NCBI GenBank assembly: GCA_036387315.1
Contig: DASVTY010000165.1
Coordinates: forward strand, 12,685 to 76,684
DNA: 64,000 nt
Source: JALZCH01 sp036387315
Lineage (GTDB): Bacteria; Acidobacteriota; Blastocatellia; Pyrinomonadales; Pyrinomonadaceae
Direction: 5' to 3'
The notes under the pieces were generated by a model, which saw only the letters and a program-made list of their open reading frames with translations, did no database searches and was not told the origin of the DNA. The position numbers and the translations under genes are program-made. Shown here in pieces: positions 1-7,808 of this stretch; position 1 is the stretch's first letter, and the number at the start of each line of letters is the position of its first letter.

Positions 1-35
1 GCTCAGGTTCGAGATTGCGCGGACGCAGAAGTTAA
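1..35 (+). CDS. secY: Probable C-terminal end of SecY translocase (partial)
   Basis: In frame 3 the first bases read ...SGSRLRGRRS followed by TAA at 33-35. SecY proteins commonly end in a basic tail of the type GRIRGRR, and secY normally lies directly upstream of adk in the spc/alpha operon. Only about ten residues are visible, so the identity rests mainly on gene order. Confidence 0.4.
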   Translation, partial: SGSRLRGRRS

Positions 36-40
36 AGTTG

Positions 41-109
41 GTTCAAGGTTCAAAGTTCAAGGTTCAAAGTTAAAAAATAGCTTTGAACCTTGAACTTTGA
101 ACCTTGAAC
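41..109. repeat. Fold-back heptamer array before adk
   Basis: Four copies of GTTCAAG/GTTCAAA (41-69) are followed, after an 11-base AT-rich loop, by the exact reverse complement (81-109). The arms are 29 bases each with no mismatch. The SD-like CGGAG at 111-115 and the adk start follow immediately, so the hairpin lies in the operon message just before the ribosome binding site. Confidence 0.9.
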
Positions 110-118
110 TCGGAGTGA

Positions 119-772
119 ATGAATAAAATTATTCTTTTAATCGGCGCGCCCGGCGCAGGCAAGGGAACGCAAGCCAGATTATTACAGGAACGGCTCGGTA
201 TTCCGCAAATTTCGACAGGCGATATTTTTCGCGCTTTGTCAAAAGCCGACACACCGCTGGCGCGTCTGGTTAAACCGATTCTCGCCGCCGGACAGCTTGT
301 GCCGGATGAATTGACGATTCGAGTTGTCGAAGAACGAACGTCGCAGGACGATTGTCGCAACGGTTATATTCTCGACGGTTTTCCGCGAACGACCGGACAA
401 GCCGAAAAACTCGAAGAATTGGCGGCGGCGCAAAAGAAAACTTTGCAGGCAATTTTGCTTGACGTTGATTTTGACGTTTTGGAGAAGCGTCTGACGGGAC
501 GCCGAACTTGCCCCGATTGCGGCGAGATTTACAATGTTTATTTTAAACCGCCGCAAAACGACAATAAATGCGATTTGCCGCCTTTTAGCGAATTAAAACA
601 GCGCGATGACGACACCGAAGACAAAGTGCGCGCTCGTTTGGAAGTTTATCGCCGCGAAACTCAGCCACTGCTCGATTATTACGAGAAAACCGGGCGTTTG
701 CAGCAGGTTGACGGACTGCGCGAGACGGAATTGGTTTATACAGATTTGGAGCGTTTAATCAAAAACGATTAA
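119..772 (+). CDS. adk: Adenylate kinase
   Basis: Interconverts ATP + AMP and two ADP in the cytosol. The P-loop GAPGAGKGTQ is at residues 9-18, followed by the NMP-binding region (STGDIFR, LDGFPRT). A long-form LID domain (about residues 127-160) has C-P-D-C and a later C-D pair, which suggests a zinc-stabilised LID. The length of 217 aa is normal for the long form. CGGAG sits 4 bases upstream of the ATG. The stop overlaps the possible first start of map (TAATG), the usual coupling in this operon. Confidence 0.97.
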   Translation: MNKIILLIGAPGAGKGTQARLLQERLGIPQISTGDIFRALSKADTPLARLVKPILAAGQLVPDELTIRVVEERTSQDDCRNGYILDGFPRTTGQAEKLEELAAAQKKTLQAILLDVDFDVLEKRLTGRRTCPDCGEIYNVYFKPPQNDNKCDLPPFSELKQRDDDTEDKVRARLEVYRRETQPLLDYYEKTGRLQQVDGLRETELVYTDLERLIKND

Positions 773-825
773 TGAGCTTTATTGCAAAGGTCGAAAATTT
801 TGGGCGACTTTTATTGGGAAAACAA

Positions 826-1641
826 ATGATTATCGGAAAATCGCGCAAAGAGTTGGATAAAATGCGAGCCGCAGGCGAGCTAATCGCTGAAGTGCGCGAG
901 GCGATTCGCCGAATGGTTCAACCCGGCGTTTCGACTTTGGAATTAGATGAAGCGGCGGAAAAAATGATGCGCGACGCGGGCGCGATTCCCAGTTTTAAAG
1001 GCTACATGGGAACTTACCCCGGTTCGATTTGCGCTTCGATTAACGAGGTCGTCGTTCACGGAATTCCGTCCGCCGAAACGATTTTAAAAGAAGGCGATAT
1101 TTTTTCGGTTGATATGGCGCTAACGCTCGATGGTTTTGTCGGCGACACAGCCACAACAGTTCCGGTCGGGCAGGTTGACGAAGAAAAAGCGCAGCTTATT
1201 CGCGTCACGGAAGAATGTTTGCGGCTCGCCATCGAGCAATGCCGCATTGGGCGTCACGTCGGCGACATCGGTTATGCAGTGCAGCAGCACGCCGAAAAAT
1301 TCGGCTACGGAATCGTCAAAGGCTTTTGTGGTCACGGAATCGGCAGAAAAATGCACGAAGACCCGCAAATTCCGAATTACGGCAAACCGGGAACAAAAGA
1401 AAAAATTCGCATCGGTTATGTTTTCGCAATCGAGCCGATGATTAACGTCGGAACGGACGAAACCGAGATTCTGGCTGACGGCTGGACGGTTGTTACGAAA
1501 GACCGAAAGCCTTCAGCACATTGTGAACACACAGTTGCCGTAACCGAAGCCGGACCGGAAATTTTAACGTTGACGCGCGAGCAAAAAAATCAGTTAAACG
1601 AATCGAAACAACAAACAGCGGAAGCCGCAACGGCAGCGTAA
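826..1641 (+). CDS. map: Methionine aminopeptidase, type I
   Basis: Removes the initiator Met from nascent proteins. It has the pita-bread fold with metal ligands in FSVDMAL and GDTATT (two Asp), FCGHGIGRKMHE (His), FAIEPM (Glu) and CEHTVAV (Glu). The family N-terminus (KSxxEhxxMRxAG) begins at ATG 826, which has GGGA upstream. An in-frame ATG at 772 overlaps the adk stop and would add 18 residues (MSFIAKVENF...) that family members lack, so 772 remains possible. It lies between adk and infA as in many alpha operons. Confidence 0.95.
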   Translation: MIIGKSRKELDKMRAAGELIAEVREAIRRMVQPGVSTLELDEAAEKMMRDAGAIPSFKGYMGTYPGSICASINEVVVHGIPSAETILKEGDIFSVDMALTLDGFVGDTATTVPVGQVDEEKAQLIRVTEECLRLAIEQCRIGRHVGDIGYAVQQHAEKFGYGIVKGFCGHGIGRKMHEDPQIPNYGKPGTKEKIRIGYVFAIEPMINVGTDETEILADGWTVVTKDRKPSAHCEHTVAVTEAGPEILTLTREQKNQLNESKQQTAEAATAA

Positions 1642-1723
1642 AGCCCGAAGGTTGACAAACAACCGCTGAAAATACGAAAATACTTATTTCGTCTTATCGG
1701 CGATTTTTTGACTGTAATCAAGT

Positions 1724-1948
1724 ATGTCAAAAGAAGAAGCTATCGAAGTGATGGCGACGGTGCTGGAAACACTGCCGAACGCCATGTTCCGAGTCGCGCT
1801 TGAAGATAATAATCAGCACCAGGTTCTGGCGCATATTTCAGGCAAGATGCGGAAAAACTTCATTAAAATTTTGCCCGGCGACCGAGTTTTAGTCGAATTG
1901 TCGCCTTATGATTTAAGTCGCGGGCGAATTACGTATCGTTATAAATAA
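1724..1948 (+). CDS. infA: Translation initiation factor IF-1
   Basis: A 74-aa single OB-fold protein that occupies the ribosomal A site during initiation. Family motifs are present: LPNAMFRV, HISGKMRKNFIKILPGD, VLVELSPYDLSRGRITYR. The start MSKEEAIEV matches the family N-terminus. No clear Shine-Dalgarno sequence precedes it. rpmJ follows 17 bases after the stop. Confidence 0.97.
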   Translation: MSKEEAIEVMATVLETLPNAMFRVALEDNNQHQVLAHISGKMRKNFIKILPGDRVLVELSPYDLSRGRITYRYK

Positions 1949-1965
1949 ATTTTAAGGACAGAGCA

Positions 1966-2079
1966 ATGAAAGTACGTCCGTCGGTTAAAAAAATTTGCGA
2001 TAACTGCAAAATCATTCATCGTAAAGGTATCGTGCGCGTAATTTGCACGAACCCGAAACATAAACAAAGACAAGGATAA
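1966..2079 (+). CDS. rpmJ: Ribosomal protein L36 (bL36)
   Basis: A 37-aa zinc-ribbon protein of the large subunit, starting MKVRPSVKKICDNCK and ending NPKHKQRQG. Zinc ligands C-x2-C (CDNC) and a later C...H (ICTNPKH) are all present, so this is the zinc-binding C+ form. The SD AAGGA at 1954-1958 is well placed before the ATG. It sits between infA and rpsM as expected. Confidence 0.97.
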   Translation: MKVRPSVKKICDNCKIIHRKGIVRVICTNPKHKQRQG

Positions 2080-2087
2080 TCCGAACG

Positions 2088-2143
2088 ATGAAGGCGGAAC
2101 GCGGAACGATGAATAAAAACAAAATTCCGCATTCCGCGTTCAT
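2088..2143. repeat. Fold-back array before rpsM
   Basis: Unit CGGAACG. Left arm 2088-2106 and right arm 2125-2143, 17 of 19 positions complementary, 18-base AT-rich loop. It lies between rpmJ and rpsM, 18 bases before the rpsM ATG. Confidence 0.75.
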
Positions 2144-2161
2144 AATTCAGCATTTAAGAAA

Positions 2162-2545
2162 ATGGCTCGTATAGCAGGAGTTGATTTACCGCCGCAAAAG
2201 AGAGCGCAGATCGGTTTGACGTATATTTACGGCATCGGCAAATCGCGCGCGACATCAATTTTAAATGAAGCTGAAATCAGCGTTGACTCGAAAATCCGCG
2301 ATTTGAGCGAAGACGAGTTGACCAGAATTCGCACGATTATTGACCAGCAGGGCGAAGTCGAAGGCGATTTACGGAAACGCATCCAGCTCGACATCAAACG
2401 CTTAATGGACATCGGCTGCTATCGCGGCTTGCGTCACCGCCGCAGTCTGCCGGTGCGCGGGCAACGTACACACACTAACGCCCGCACCCGTAAAGGACCG
2501 CGCAGAATGACCGTCGCCAAGAAAAAAGCACCGGGCAAGAAATAA
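2162..2545 (+). CDS. rpsM: Ribosomal protein S13 (uS13)
   Basis: Small-subunit head protein that contacts the P-site tRNA. It begins MARIAGVDLPPQKR, carries the helix-two-turn-helix region (YGIGKSRA), and ends in the conserved basic tail GLRHRRSLPVRGQRT followed by lysine-rich residues. The length of 127 aa is normal. The upstream SD is weak (TAAGAAA). Confidence 0.97.
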   Translation: MARIAGVDLPPQKRAQIGLTYIYGIGKSRATSILNEAEISVDSKIRDLSEDELTRIRTIIDQQGEVEGDLRKRIQLDIKRLMDIGCYRGLRHRRSLPVRGQRTHTNARTRKGPRRMTVAKKKAPGKK

Positions 2546-2547
2546 TA

Positions 2548-2628
2548 ATTAGTTCGTTGTTCGTCGTTCGTTGATCGTTGCAATAAAGCAATCTACAACG
2601 AACGACGAACAACGAACAACGAACTAAT
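2548..2628. repeat. Fold-back heptamer array before rpsK
   Basis: Unit GTTCGTT/GTTCGTC. Left arm 2548-2580 and right arm 2596-2628, 30 of 33 positions complementary, 15-base loop. The right arm ends three bases before the rpsK ATG at 2632, leaving no room for a Shine-Dalgarno sequence. The unit is the same family as the array before accC. Confidence 0.9.
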
Positions 2629-2631
2629 TTA

Positions 2632-3042
2632 ATGGCAAAAGCAACAGGAAAAGCTGCGGGAAAGAAAAAGGCTTTCCGCAAAAAAGAGAGAAAAAATATC
2701 CCGTCGGGAATCGTGGTGATTTCGGCGTCGTTTAACAACACGCTGATTTCGATTACCGATATGGAAGGCAATTTGGTCTCGCAATCGTCTTCGGGCGCGC
2801 GTGGATTTAGAGGCTCGCGCAAAGGCACTCCGTTTGCGGCGCAGCAAGCCGCTTCGGAAGCCGCGCGTAAAGCGCTCGAAGCCGGAATGACGCAATGCGA
2901 AGTTCGCGTTAAAGGTCCCGGCGGCGGTCGTGAATCGGCAATCAGGGCAATTCACAACACCGGAATCCGTGTGATGGCAATCCGCGATATTACGCCGATT
3001 CCGCACAACGGCTGTCGTCCGCCGAAAAGACGGCGTGTTTGA
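2632..3042 (+). CDS. rpsK: Ribosomal protein S11 (uS11)
   Basis: Small-subunit platform protein. A basic N-terminal tail (KATGKAAGKKKAFRKKERKN) is followed by the conserved core GIVVISASFNNTLISITD, SSGARGFRGSRKGTPFAAQQA and VKGPGGGRESAIRA, ending CRPPKRRRV. The length of 136 aa is normal. A repeat arm abuts the start, so initiation probably depends on coupling or an SD-independent mode. Confidence 0.97.
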   Translation: MAKATGKAAGKKKAFRKKERKNIPSGIVVISASFNNTLISITDMEGNLVSQSSSGARGFRGSRKGTPFAAQQAASEAARKALEAGMTQCEVRVKGPGGGRESAIRAIHNTGIRVMAIRDITPIPHNGCRPPKRRRV

Positions 3043-3048
3043 TTTAAC

Positions 3049-3112
3049 GATGAATTAGTAATGATAAACGATGAACTGTTTTTAATTCATCATTCATCGC
3101 TCCTAATTCATC
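3049..3112. repeat. Fold-back array between rpsK and rpsD
   Basis: Two arms built of GATGAAT-like units: 3049-3075 and 3086-3112, 27 bases each. The ends match exactly (GATGAATTAG and GATGAA) and the middle is diverged. Loop 10 bases. An older-looking member of the same class as the neighbouring arrays. Confidence 0.6.
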
Positions 3113-3133
3113 ATTTTGTTCAAAGGATGAAGG

Positions 3134-3162
3134 GCAATTTTCAAAACGTTTTTGAAAGTTGC
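3134..3162 (+). promoter_or_regulatory. Hairpin in rpsD 5' region, candidate S4 leader element
   Basis: GCAATTTTCAAAAC pairs with GTTTTTGAAAGTTGC around a tight turn, with one G-U pair and one bulge. It lies about 50 bases before the rpsD start, and a shorter CGCT/AGCG hairpin follows near 3181. S4 represses the alpha operon through mRNA structures in several bacteria. Whether this structure does so is inference. Confidence 0.3.
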
Positions 3163-3212
3163 TTGTAAACTTTTCCGGCGCTTGAAGCGGCGGATTTTCA
3201 GACGTAAATAAA

Positions 3213-3851
3213 ATGGCAAGATATAGAGACGCGGTGTGCCGTTTGTGCCGCCGCGAAGGTGGAAAATTATTTTTAAAAGGCGATAAATGCTACAAGCCGA
3301 TTTGTCCGATTGAAAAGCGCGGCACGCAGCCGCCCGGACAGCACGGTGCGACGGCTCGGCGCAAGGCGCTTGCCGGTTACGGGCAACAGCTTCGGGAAAA
3401 ACAAAAAGTCAAACGCATTTATTTTGTTCTCGAAAAGCAGTTTCGCAATTATTTCGAAAAAGCGGCGCGTCAAAAAGGCATTACGGGCGAAAACCTGTTG
3501 TTTATGCTCGAACGCCGACTCGACAACGCGGTTTATCGCGCCGGATTTACTACTTCGCGCCGCCAGGCGCGCCAGCTCGTTAATCACGGTCACGTTACAG
3601 TCAACGGACGCAAAGTTGATATTCCGTCGTTTCAAGTCAAAGTCAGCGATGTAATTGCGATCAAAGACGCGACGCGCGCGAATGTTTTTGTCGAAGGCGC
3701 GTGGTCAACGGCAGCCGGTCGCGGTCGCCCGTCGTGGATTTCGCCCGCCGACACCGGCGATTTGGCGGCAACCGTAACGACTTTGCCGAGACGCGAAGAT
3801 ATTGACAGCAACATCAACGAACAATTAATCGTTGAGCTTTACAGCAAGTAG
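3213..3851 (+). CDS. rpsD: Ribosomal protein S4 (uS4)
   Basis: Primary 16S-binding protein. The N-terminal zinc-type motif C-x2-C (CRLC) plus C-x5-C (CYKPIC) is intact. The S4 RNA-binding domain follows (LERRLDNAVYRAGFTTSRRQARQLVNHGHVTVNG). The length of 212 aa is normal. The ATG is preceded by ACGTAAATAAA, with no SD. Confidence 0.97.
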   Translation: MARYRDAVCRLCRREGGKLFLKGDKCYKPICPIEKRGTQPPGQHGATARRKALAGYGQQLREKQKVKRIYFVLEKQFRNYFEKAARQKGITGENLLFMLERRLDNAVYRAGFTTSRRQARQLVNHGHVTVNGRKVDIPSFQVKVSDVIAIKDATRANVFVEGAWSTAAGRGRPSWISPADTGDLAATVTTLPRREDIDSNINEQLIVELYSK

Positions 3852-3875
3852 GTTCTAAATCGGCAAACTGCCGTA

Positions 3876-3913
3876 AGCCGGATGCGACTCGAATTTTTCG
3901 TTCGCATCCGGCT
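3876..3913 (+). promoter_or_regulatory. Hairpin between rpsD and rpoA
   Basis: AGCCGGATGCGA (3876-3887) pairs perfectly with 3902-3913 around a 14-base loop. A small CGGCA/TGCCG hairpin lies just upstream at 3861-3873. No T-run follows, so a processing, pausing or attenuation role is more likely than full termination. Confidence 0.5.
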
Positions 3914-3952
3914 CGCGGCGGATTTGCATTTTTGCGTTTTGACGCACTAAAT

Positions 3953-4996
3953 ATGAATCAAAATAATCTTTGGACGGATTTTAAAATGCCGGAACGCCTG
4001 ATGGCGGACGGCGAAACGATGACCGACCGGCACGGCAGATTTTTCGCGCAGCCTTTTGAGCGCGGCTTTGGAACGACAATCGGAAATTCTTTGCGCCGCG
4101 CGCTGCTGTCTTCAATTGAAGGCGCGGCGATTACCGCCGTCAAAATCGAAGGCGTCGAACATGAGTTTTCTTCGATTCGCGGAGTGGTGGAAGACGCGAC
4201 CGACGTGATTTTAAATCTCAAACAGGTTCCCCTTCGTTTGCACAGTGCGGGACCGAAAACTCTGACCATCAGCAAAAACGAAGCCGGAGAAGTGACGAGC
4301 GCAGATATTGAAGCTGACGGCGAGGTCGAGATTCTCGATAAAAACATTTATATTGCGACGATCAGCGAAGGCGGTTCTCTGAACGTTGAAATGCGCTTAA
4401 AACGCGGACGCGGTTATGTCCCGGCTGAGCGCAACAACGACGAAGATTTGTCAATCGGTTATATTCCGATTGATTCGGTACACACGCCGGTCAAAAAAGT
4501 TAATTACACGGTCGAAGCCGCGCGTCTCGGGCAAAACACCGAATTCGACAAATTGACGATTGAAGTTTGGACGGACGGTTCGGTTCGCCCGGACGATGCG
4601 ATTGGTCTGGCGGCAAAGCTCGTCAAAGACCATATGAGTATCTTCATCAATTTTGAAGAAGAGCAGGAAGAATATCGTTACGAAGACATTGCCCGCGCGC
4701 CGCTGCCGCGAAACGACGTGCTCGACCGCTCGATTGACGAGCTTGAGCTTTCGGTTCGCGCTTACAACTGTTTGAAAAACGCCGATATTCGCTCGATTCG
4801 CGATCTCGTTAAAAAAAGCGAGCGCGATATGATGACGACGAAGAATTTCGGCAAAAAATCGCTCAACGAAATTAAAGATTTGCTGCACAGTCTCGGACTC
4901 GATTTCGGTATGGATTTCGACGAACAAGGCAATCCGATTCCCGGCACCGGCGGCAGCAGCAACGGCGATTACGACGATTACGAAGACGAAGAATAG
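3953..4996 (+). CDS. rpoA: RNA polymerase subunit alpha
   Basis: Assembly subunit of RNA polymerase, 347 aa from ATG 3953 (an upstream in-frame TTG at 3932 is less likely). The N-terminal dimerisation domain has PFERGFGTTIGNSLRRALLSS and VEDATDVILNLK. An acidic linker (about residues 235-250) leads to the C-terminal helix-hairpin-helix domain that binds UP elements and activators (LSVRAYNCLKNADIRSIRDL, NFGKKSLNEI). It ends with an acidic tail. No clear SD is seen. Confidence 0.97.
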   Translation: MNQNNLWTDFKMPERLMADGETMTDRHGRFFAQPFERGFGTTIGNSLRRALLSSIEGAAITAVKIEGVEHEFSSIRGVVEDATDVILNLKQVPLRLHSAGPKTLTISKNEAGEVTSADIEADGEVEILDKNIYIATISEGGSLNVEMRLKRGRGYVPAERNNDEDLSIGYIPIDSVHTPVKKVNYTVEAARLGQNTEFDKLTIEVWTDGSVRPDDAIGLAAKLVKDHMSIFINFEEEQEEYRYEDIARAPLPRNDVLDRSIDELELSVRAYNCLKNADIRSIRDLVKKSERDMMTTKNFGKKSLNEIKDLLHSLGLDFGMDFDEQGNPIPGTGGSSNGDYDDYEDEE

Positions 4997-4998
4997 AT

Positions 4999-5076
4999 AG
5001 TAATAAGTAATTAGTAATTAGTAATAAGTTTAAAATTTGATTACTGATTACTGATTACTGATTACTGATTACTGAT
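4999..5076. repeat. Fold-back heptamer array abutting rplQ start
   Basis: The left arm (4999-5028) is four copies of AGTAATA/AGTAATT. The right arm (5039-5076) is the reverse complement of AGTAATC repeated. The arms agree at six of seven positions per unit. The last base is directly next to the rplQ ATG at 5077, so the whole ribosome-binding region is repeat sequence. Confidence 0.85.
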
Positions 5077-5589
5077 ATGAGGCATTTAAATTCACACCGG
5101 AAATTGGGCAGAACGACCGCGCATCGCATTTCGATGCTGCGGAATATGGCGACTTCTTTAATTAATTCAGATAACGAATATATTATTACGACGCTGCCGA
5201 AAGCTAAGGAACTGCGCTCGTTTGTCGAAAAAGCGATTACGCTTTCGCGCCGCGCGCAGAATTTGACAGGCGACTCGGCAAAAGTTGACGCCGTCCATCT
5301 GCGTCGTCAGGCGGCGGCTTATTTTCACGCCGGAAATACGACTTATAAACAGGAAATAAGCCGTTTTCGCGGCAAAAAAGGCGAACCGAAAGAACGCCCG
5401 GAACGAACCGCCGGAGTCAAAGCCGTGCAAAGATTGTTTAATGAACTCGGCGCGCGCTACAAAGACCGCAACGGCGGCTACACGCGAATTATTCGTCTCG
5501 GTCGTCGTCAAGGCGACAACGCCGAACTTGCCGTGATTGAACTCGTTGACAATCCGCGCGAGTTGGCGGCGAAACAGGAAACTAAGTAA
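5077..5589 (+). CDS. rplQ: Ribosomal protein L17 (bL17)
   Basis: Large-subunit protein near the exit tunnel. It begins MRHLNSHRKLGRTTAHR and has MLRNMATSLI and TTLPKAKELRSFVEKAITL. The 170 aa exceed the roughly 120-130 aa of many L17 proteins because of an insertion of about 30 residues (SAKVDAVHLRRQAAAYFHAG to RPERTAG) before the conserved VQRLFNELGARYKDRNGGYT. Last gene of the alpha operon. Confidence 0.96.
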   Translation: MRHLNSHRKLGRTTAHRISMLRNMATSLINSDNEYIITTLPKAKELRSFVEKAITLSRRAQNLTGDSAKVDAVHLRRQAAAYFHAGNTTYKQEISRFRGKKGEPKERPERTAGVKAVQRLFNELGARYKDRNGGYTRIIRLGRRQGDNAELAVIELVDNPRELAAKQETK

Positions 5590-5597
5590 AAATAAAA

Positions 5598-5662
5598 AGT
5601 AAATCGTGAATCGTGAATCGCAGGCGTGAAAAATGCTTGCGATTCACGATTCACGATTTACT
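5598..5662. repeat. Fold-back heptamer array before accB
   Basis: Unit TCGTGAA. Arms 5598-5625 and 5635-5662, 27 of 28 positions complementary, 9-base loop. It separates the ribosomal genes from accB. The accB SD (GAGGAG) follows at 5673. Confidence 0.9.
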
Positions 5663-5687
5663 ATTTACGGTTGAGGAGCGAGGCAAA

Positions 5688-6329
5688 ATGAACGACACCG
5701 GAGGAGCGGAAGCGATTAAAGCGGAACCGACCGAATCGCAAAACGCGCAGCAGGAAAACGAAAATCGTGAACATCATCGCCGCGGCGGTCATCGTCGGGG
5801 AAACCGCCGACACGGACAGCCGCAGCAACAGCGGGCGCAGCAGGCGGAAGCGTCGCTGAATATGACCGAATTGCGCGAATTGGCGGATTTGGTCAGCCAG
5901 CACGGTTTTACCGATTTCGAGTTTGAAAACGCAAACATTCGCGTTCGACTCAAAAAAGAGCTTGCTCCTCAAATTATTCAATCCCCTGCGCCGCAACCCG
6001 CTGTTGCCCCGACAAATCAATCTGCGCCTCAGAATCCGGCAAAAGCTGAAGAAGCTCCCAAAACCGAAACCCCAGTTTCGGAAGATGAAAGTTTATATAA
6101 AATCGCTTCGCCGATTGTCGGTACGTTTTACCGCACGCCGTCGCCCGACGCTGAGCCGTTCGTCAAAATCGGAAGCCGAGTCACGCCCGACACAGTCGTT
6201 TGCATTGTCGAAGCGATGAAGCTGATGAACGAAATTCCGGCGGAAGTCACGGGTGAAATCGTCAAAATCTACGTCGAAAACGGTCAACCCGTTGAATACG
6301 GTCAACCGCTCTTCGGAGTTAAAAAATAG
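5688..6329 (+). CDS. accB: Biotin carboxyl carrier protein of acetyl-CoA carboxylase
   Basis: Carries the biotin that shuttles CO2 between AccC and the carboxyltransferase in fatty-acid synthesis. From ATG 5688 (SD GAGGAG/GCGAGG) it is 213 aa. A His/Arg/Gln-rich N-terminal extension (about residues 15-50) is followed by a helical segment (MTELRELADLVSQHGFTDFEF), a Pro/Ala linker, and the biotinyl domain with EAMKLMNE (biotinylated Lys). An earlier in-frame start at 5613 would translate repeat sequence and is rejected. Confidence 0.95.
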   Translation: MNDTGGAEAIKAEPTESQNAQQENENREHHRRGGHRRGNRRHGQPQQQRAQQAEASLNMTELRELADLVSQHGFTDFEFENANIRVRLKKELAPQIIQSPAPQPAVAPTNQSAPQNPAKAEEAPKTETPVSEDESLYKIASPIVGTFYRTPSPDAEPFVKIGSRVTPDTVVCIVEAMKLMNEIPAEVTGEIVKIYVENGQPVEYGQPLFGVKK

Positions 6330-6333
6330 CAAT

Positions 6334-6437
6334 CGTTCGTTGTTCGTCGTTCGTTGTTCGTTGTTGCAAGCCCAGTAATCTCGTTGATTTTACGTAGCAG
6401 ACTAATTAAGCGAACAACGAACGACGAACAACGAACG
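6334..6437. repeat. Fold-back heptamer array before accC
   Basis: The 27-base arms 6334-6360 and 6411-6437 are perfect inverted copies of GTTCGTT/GTTCGTC units around a 50-base loop. The repeat pattern runs on to within a few bases of the accC ATG at 6446. Same unit family as the array before rpsK, 3.8 kb away. Confidence 0.9.
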
Positions 6438-6445
6438 ACGAACAA

Positions 6446-7807
6446 ATGAAAAGAAATTTCAAAAAAATCCTAATCGCCAATCGCGGCGAAATTGCCTGTC
6501 GAATTATCTGGACATGCAAAGAAATGGGCATTCAAACGGTCGCGGTTCATTCGGAAGCCGACCGCGACGCTCTGCACGTTCGTTTTGCCGATGAAGCCAT
6601 TTGCATCGGTCCCGCGCCGTCGGCGCAGAGTTATCTCAACATTCCCGCAATTATTTCCGCCGCCGAAATCACCAATGTTGACGCAATTCATCCCGGCTAC
6701 GGTTTTTTAGCCGAATCGGAAACTTTCGCCAAAATCTGCGAAGACTGCAATATTAAATTTATCGGACCGCGCCCGGAAGTGATCAAAATGATGGGCGATA
6801 AAGTCGAGGCGCGCCGGACGATGCAAGCCGCAGGAGTTCCGATTTTGCCCGGCAGCCCCGAACCGCTCGAAGCGGGCGACGAAGCCGTTCAATTGGCGCG
6901 CGAAATCGGTTTTCCGGTAATTGTCAAAGCCGCTGCGGGCGGCGGCGGTCGCGGAATGCGAATCGTTCGCAGCGAAGAAGAATTATTTCCAGCTTTAACC
7001 GCCGCTTCGACCGAAGCCGCCGCCGCGTTTAAAAACGGCGCGGTTTATATCGAGCGCTACATCGAACGCCCGCGCCATATCGAAATTCAGGTTTTAGCCG
7101 ACGAACACGGCAACTGCGTACATCTCGGCGAGCGCGAATGCTCGATTCAGCGCCGTCATCAAAAACTCTTGGAAGAAGCGCCTTCACCGGTCTTAACGCC
7201 GGAGCTGCGCGAGAAAATGGGTTCGGCGGCGGTCAACGCTTGTCGTGAAATCGGTTATTCGAGCGCAGGAACTTTTGAATTTCTCCTTGATGAAGACGGC
7301 TCATTTTATTTTATGGAGATGAATACGCGGATTCAGGTCGAGCATCCGGTGACTGAAATGGTCACGCTCGCCGATATTGTTCGCAATCAAATCCGCATTG
7401 CCGAAGGCGAAGATTTAGGTTACAGGCAGGAAGACGTGCAAATCGTCGGTCATTCAATCGAATGCCGCATCAACGCCGAAGACCCGGTGAAATTCACGCC
7501 TTCGCCCGGTAAAATCACGGCGTTCAATATTCCCGGCGGTCCGGGCGTACGAATTGACACGGCGGCTTACGAAGGCTATGTCGTACCGCCTTATTACGAT
7601 TCAATGATTGCGAAATTAATCGTTCACGCTCGCACACGCGAATTGGCAATTGCCAGAATGCGCCGCGCGCTCGAAGCGATGGTTGTCGAAGGCATTAAAA
7701 CGACGATTCCGCTTCATATCAAAATTATGAACGACCCCGATTTTCAAGCCGGAAATTTCTCCACTAAATTTATGGAAACCTTTTTATCAGAAAACGGCAA
7801 AAAATAA
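6446..7807 (+). CDS. accC: Biotin carboxylase subunit of acetyl-CoA carboxylase
   Basis: ATP-dependent carboxylation of AccB biotin. 453 aa with the N-terminal domain (KILIANRGEIACRII), the ATP-grasp region (GGGGRGMRIV; EMNTRIQVEHPVTE) and C-terminal biotin-carboxylase domain (GHSIECRINAEDP). All catalytic motifs are intact. It is separated from accB by a repeat hairpin, and no SD is seen. The stop is one base from the end of convergent folC, with no terminator between them. Confidence 0.97.
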   Translation: MKRNFKKILIANRGEIACRIIWTCKEMGIQTVAVHSEADRDALHVRFADEAICIGPAPSAQSYLNIPAIISAAEITNVDAIHPGYGFLAESETFAKICEDCNIKFIGPRPEVIKMMGDKVEARRTMQAAGVPILPGSPEPLEAGDEAVQLAREIGFPVIVKAAAGGGGRGMRIVRSEEELFPALTAASTEAAAAFKNGAVYIERYIERPRHIEIQVLADEHGNCVHLGERECSIQRRHQKLLEEAPSPVLTPELREKMGSAAVNACREIGYSSAGTFEFLLDEDGSFYFMEMNTRIQVEHPVTEMVTLADIVRNQIRIAEGEDLGYRQEDVQIVGHSIECRINAEDPVKFTPSPGKITAFNIPGGPGVRIDTAAYEGYVVPPYYDSMIAKLIVHARTRELAIARMRRALEAMVVEGIKTTIPLHIKIMNDPDFQAGNFSTKFMETFLSENGKK

Positions 7808-7808
7808 A

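Noticed and set aside
5613..5687. Upstream extension of AccB
   Set aside because: The extra residues translate the fold-back repeat; a good SD precedes ATG 5688.
41..6437. Regularly repeated short units could look like CRISPR arrays
   Set aside because: Units are 7-8 bases, directly tandem with no spacers, paired as inverted arms, and there are no cas genes nearby.
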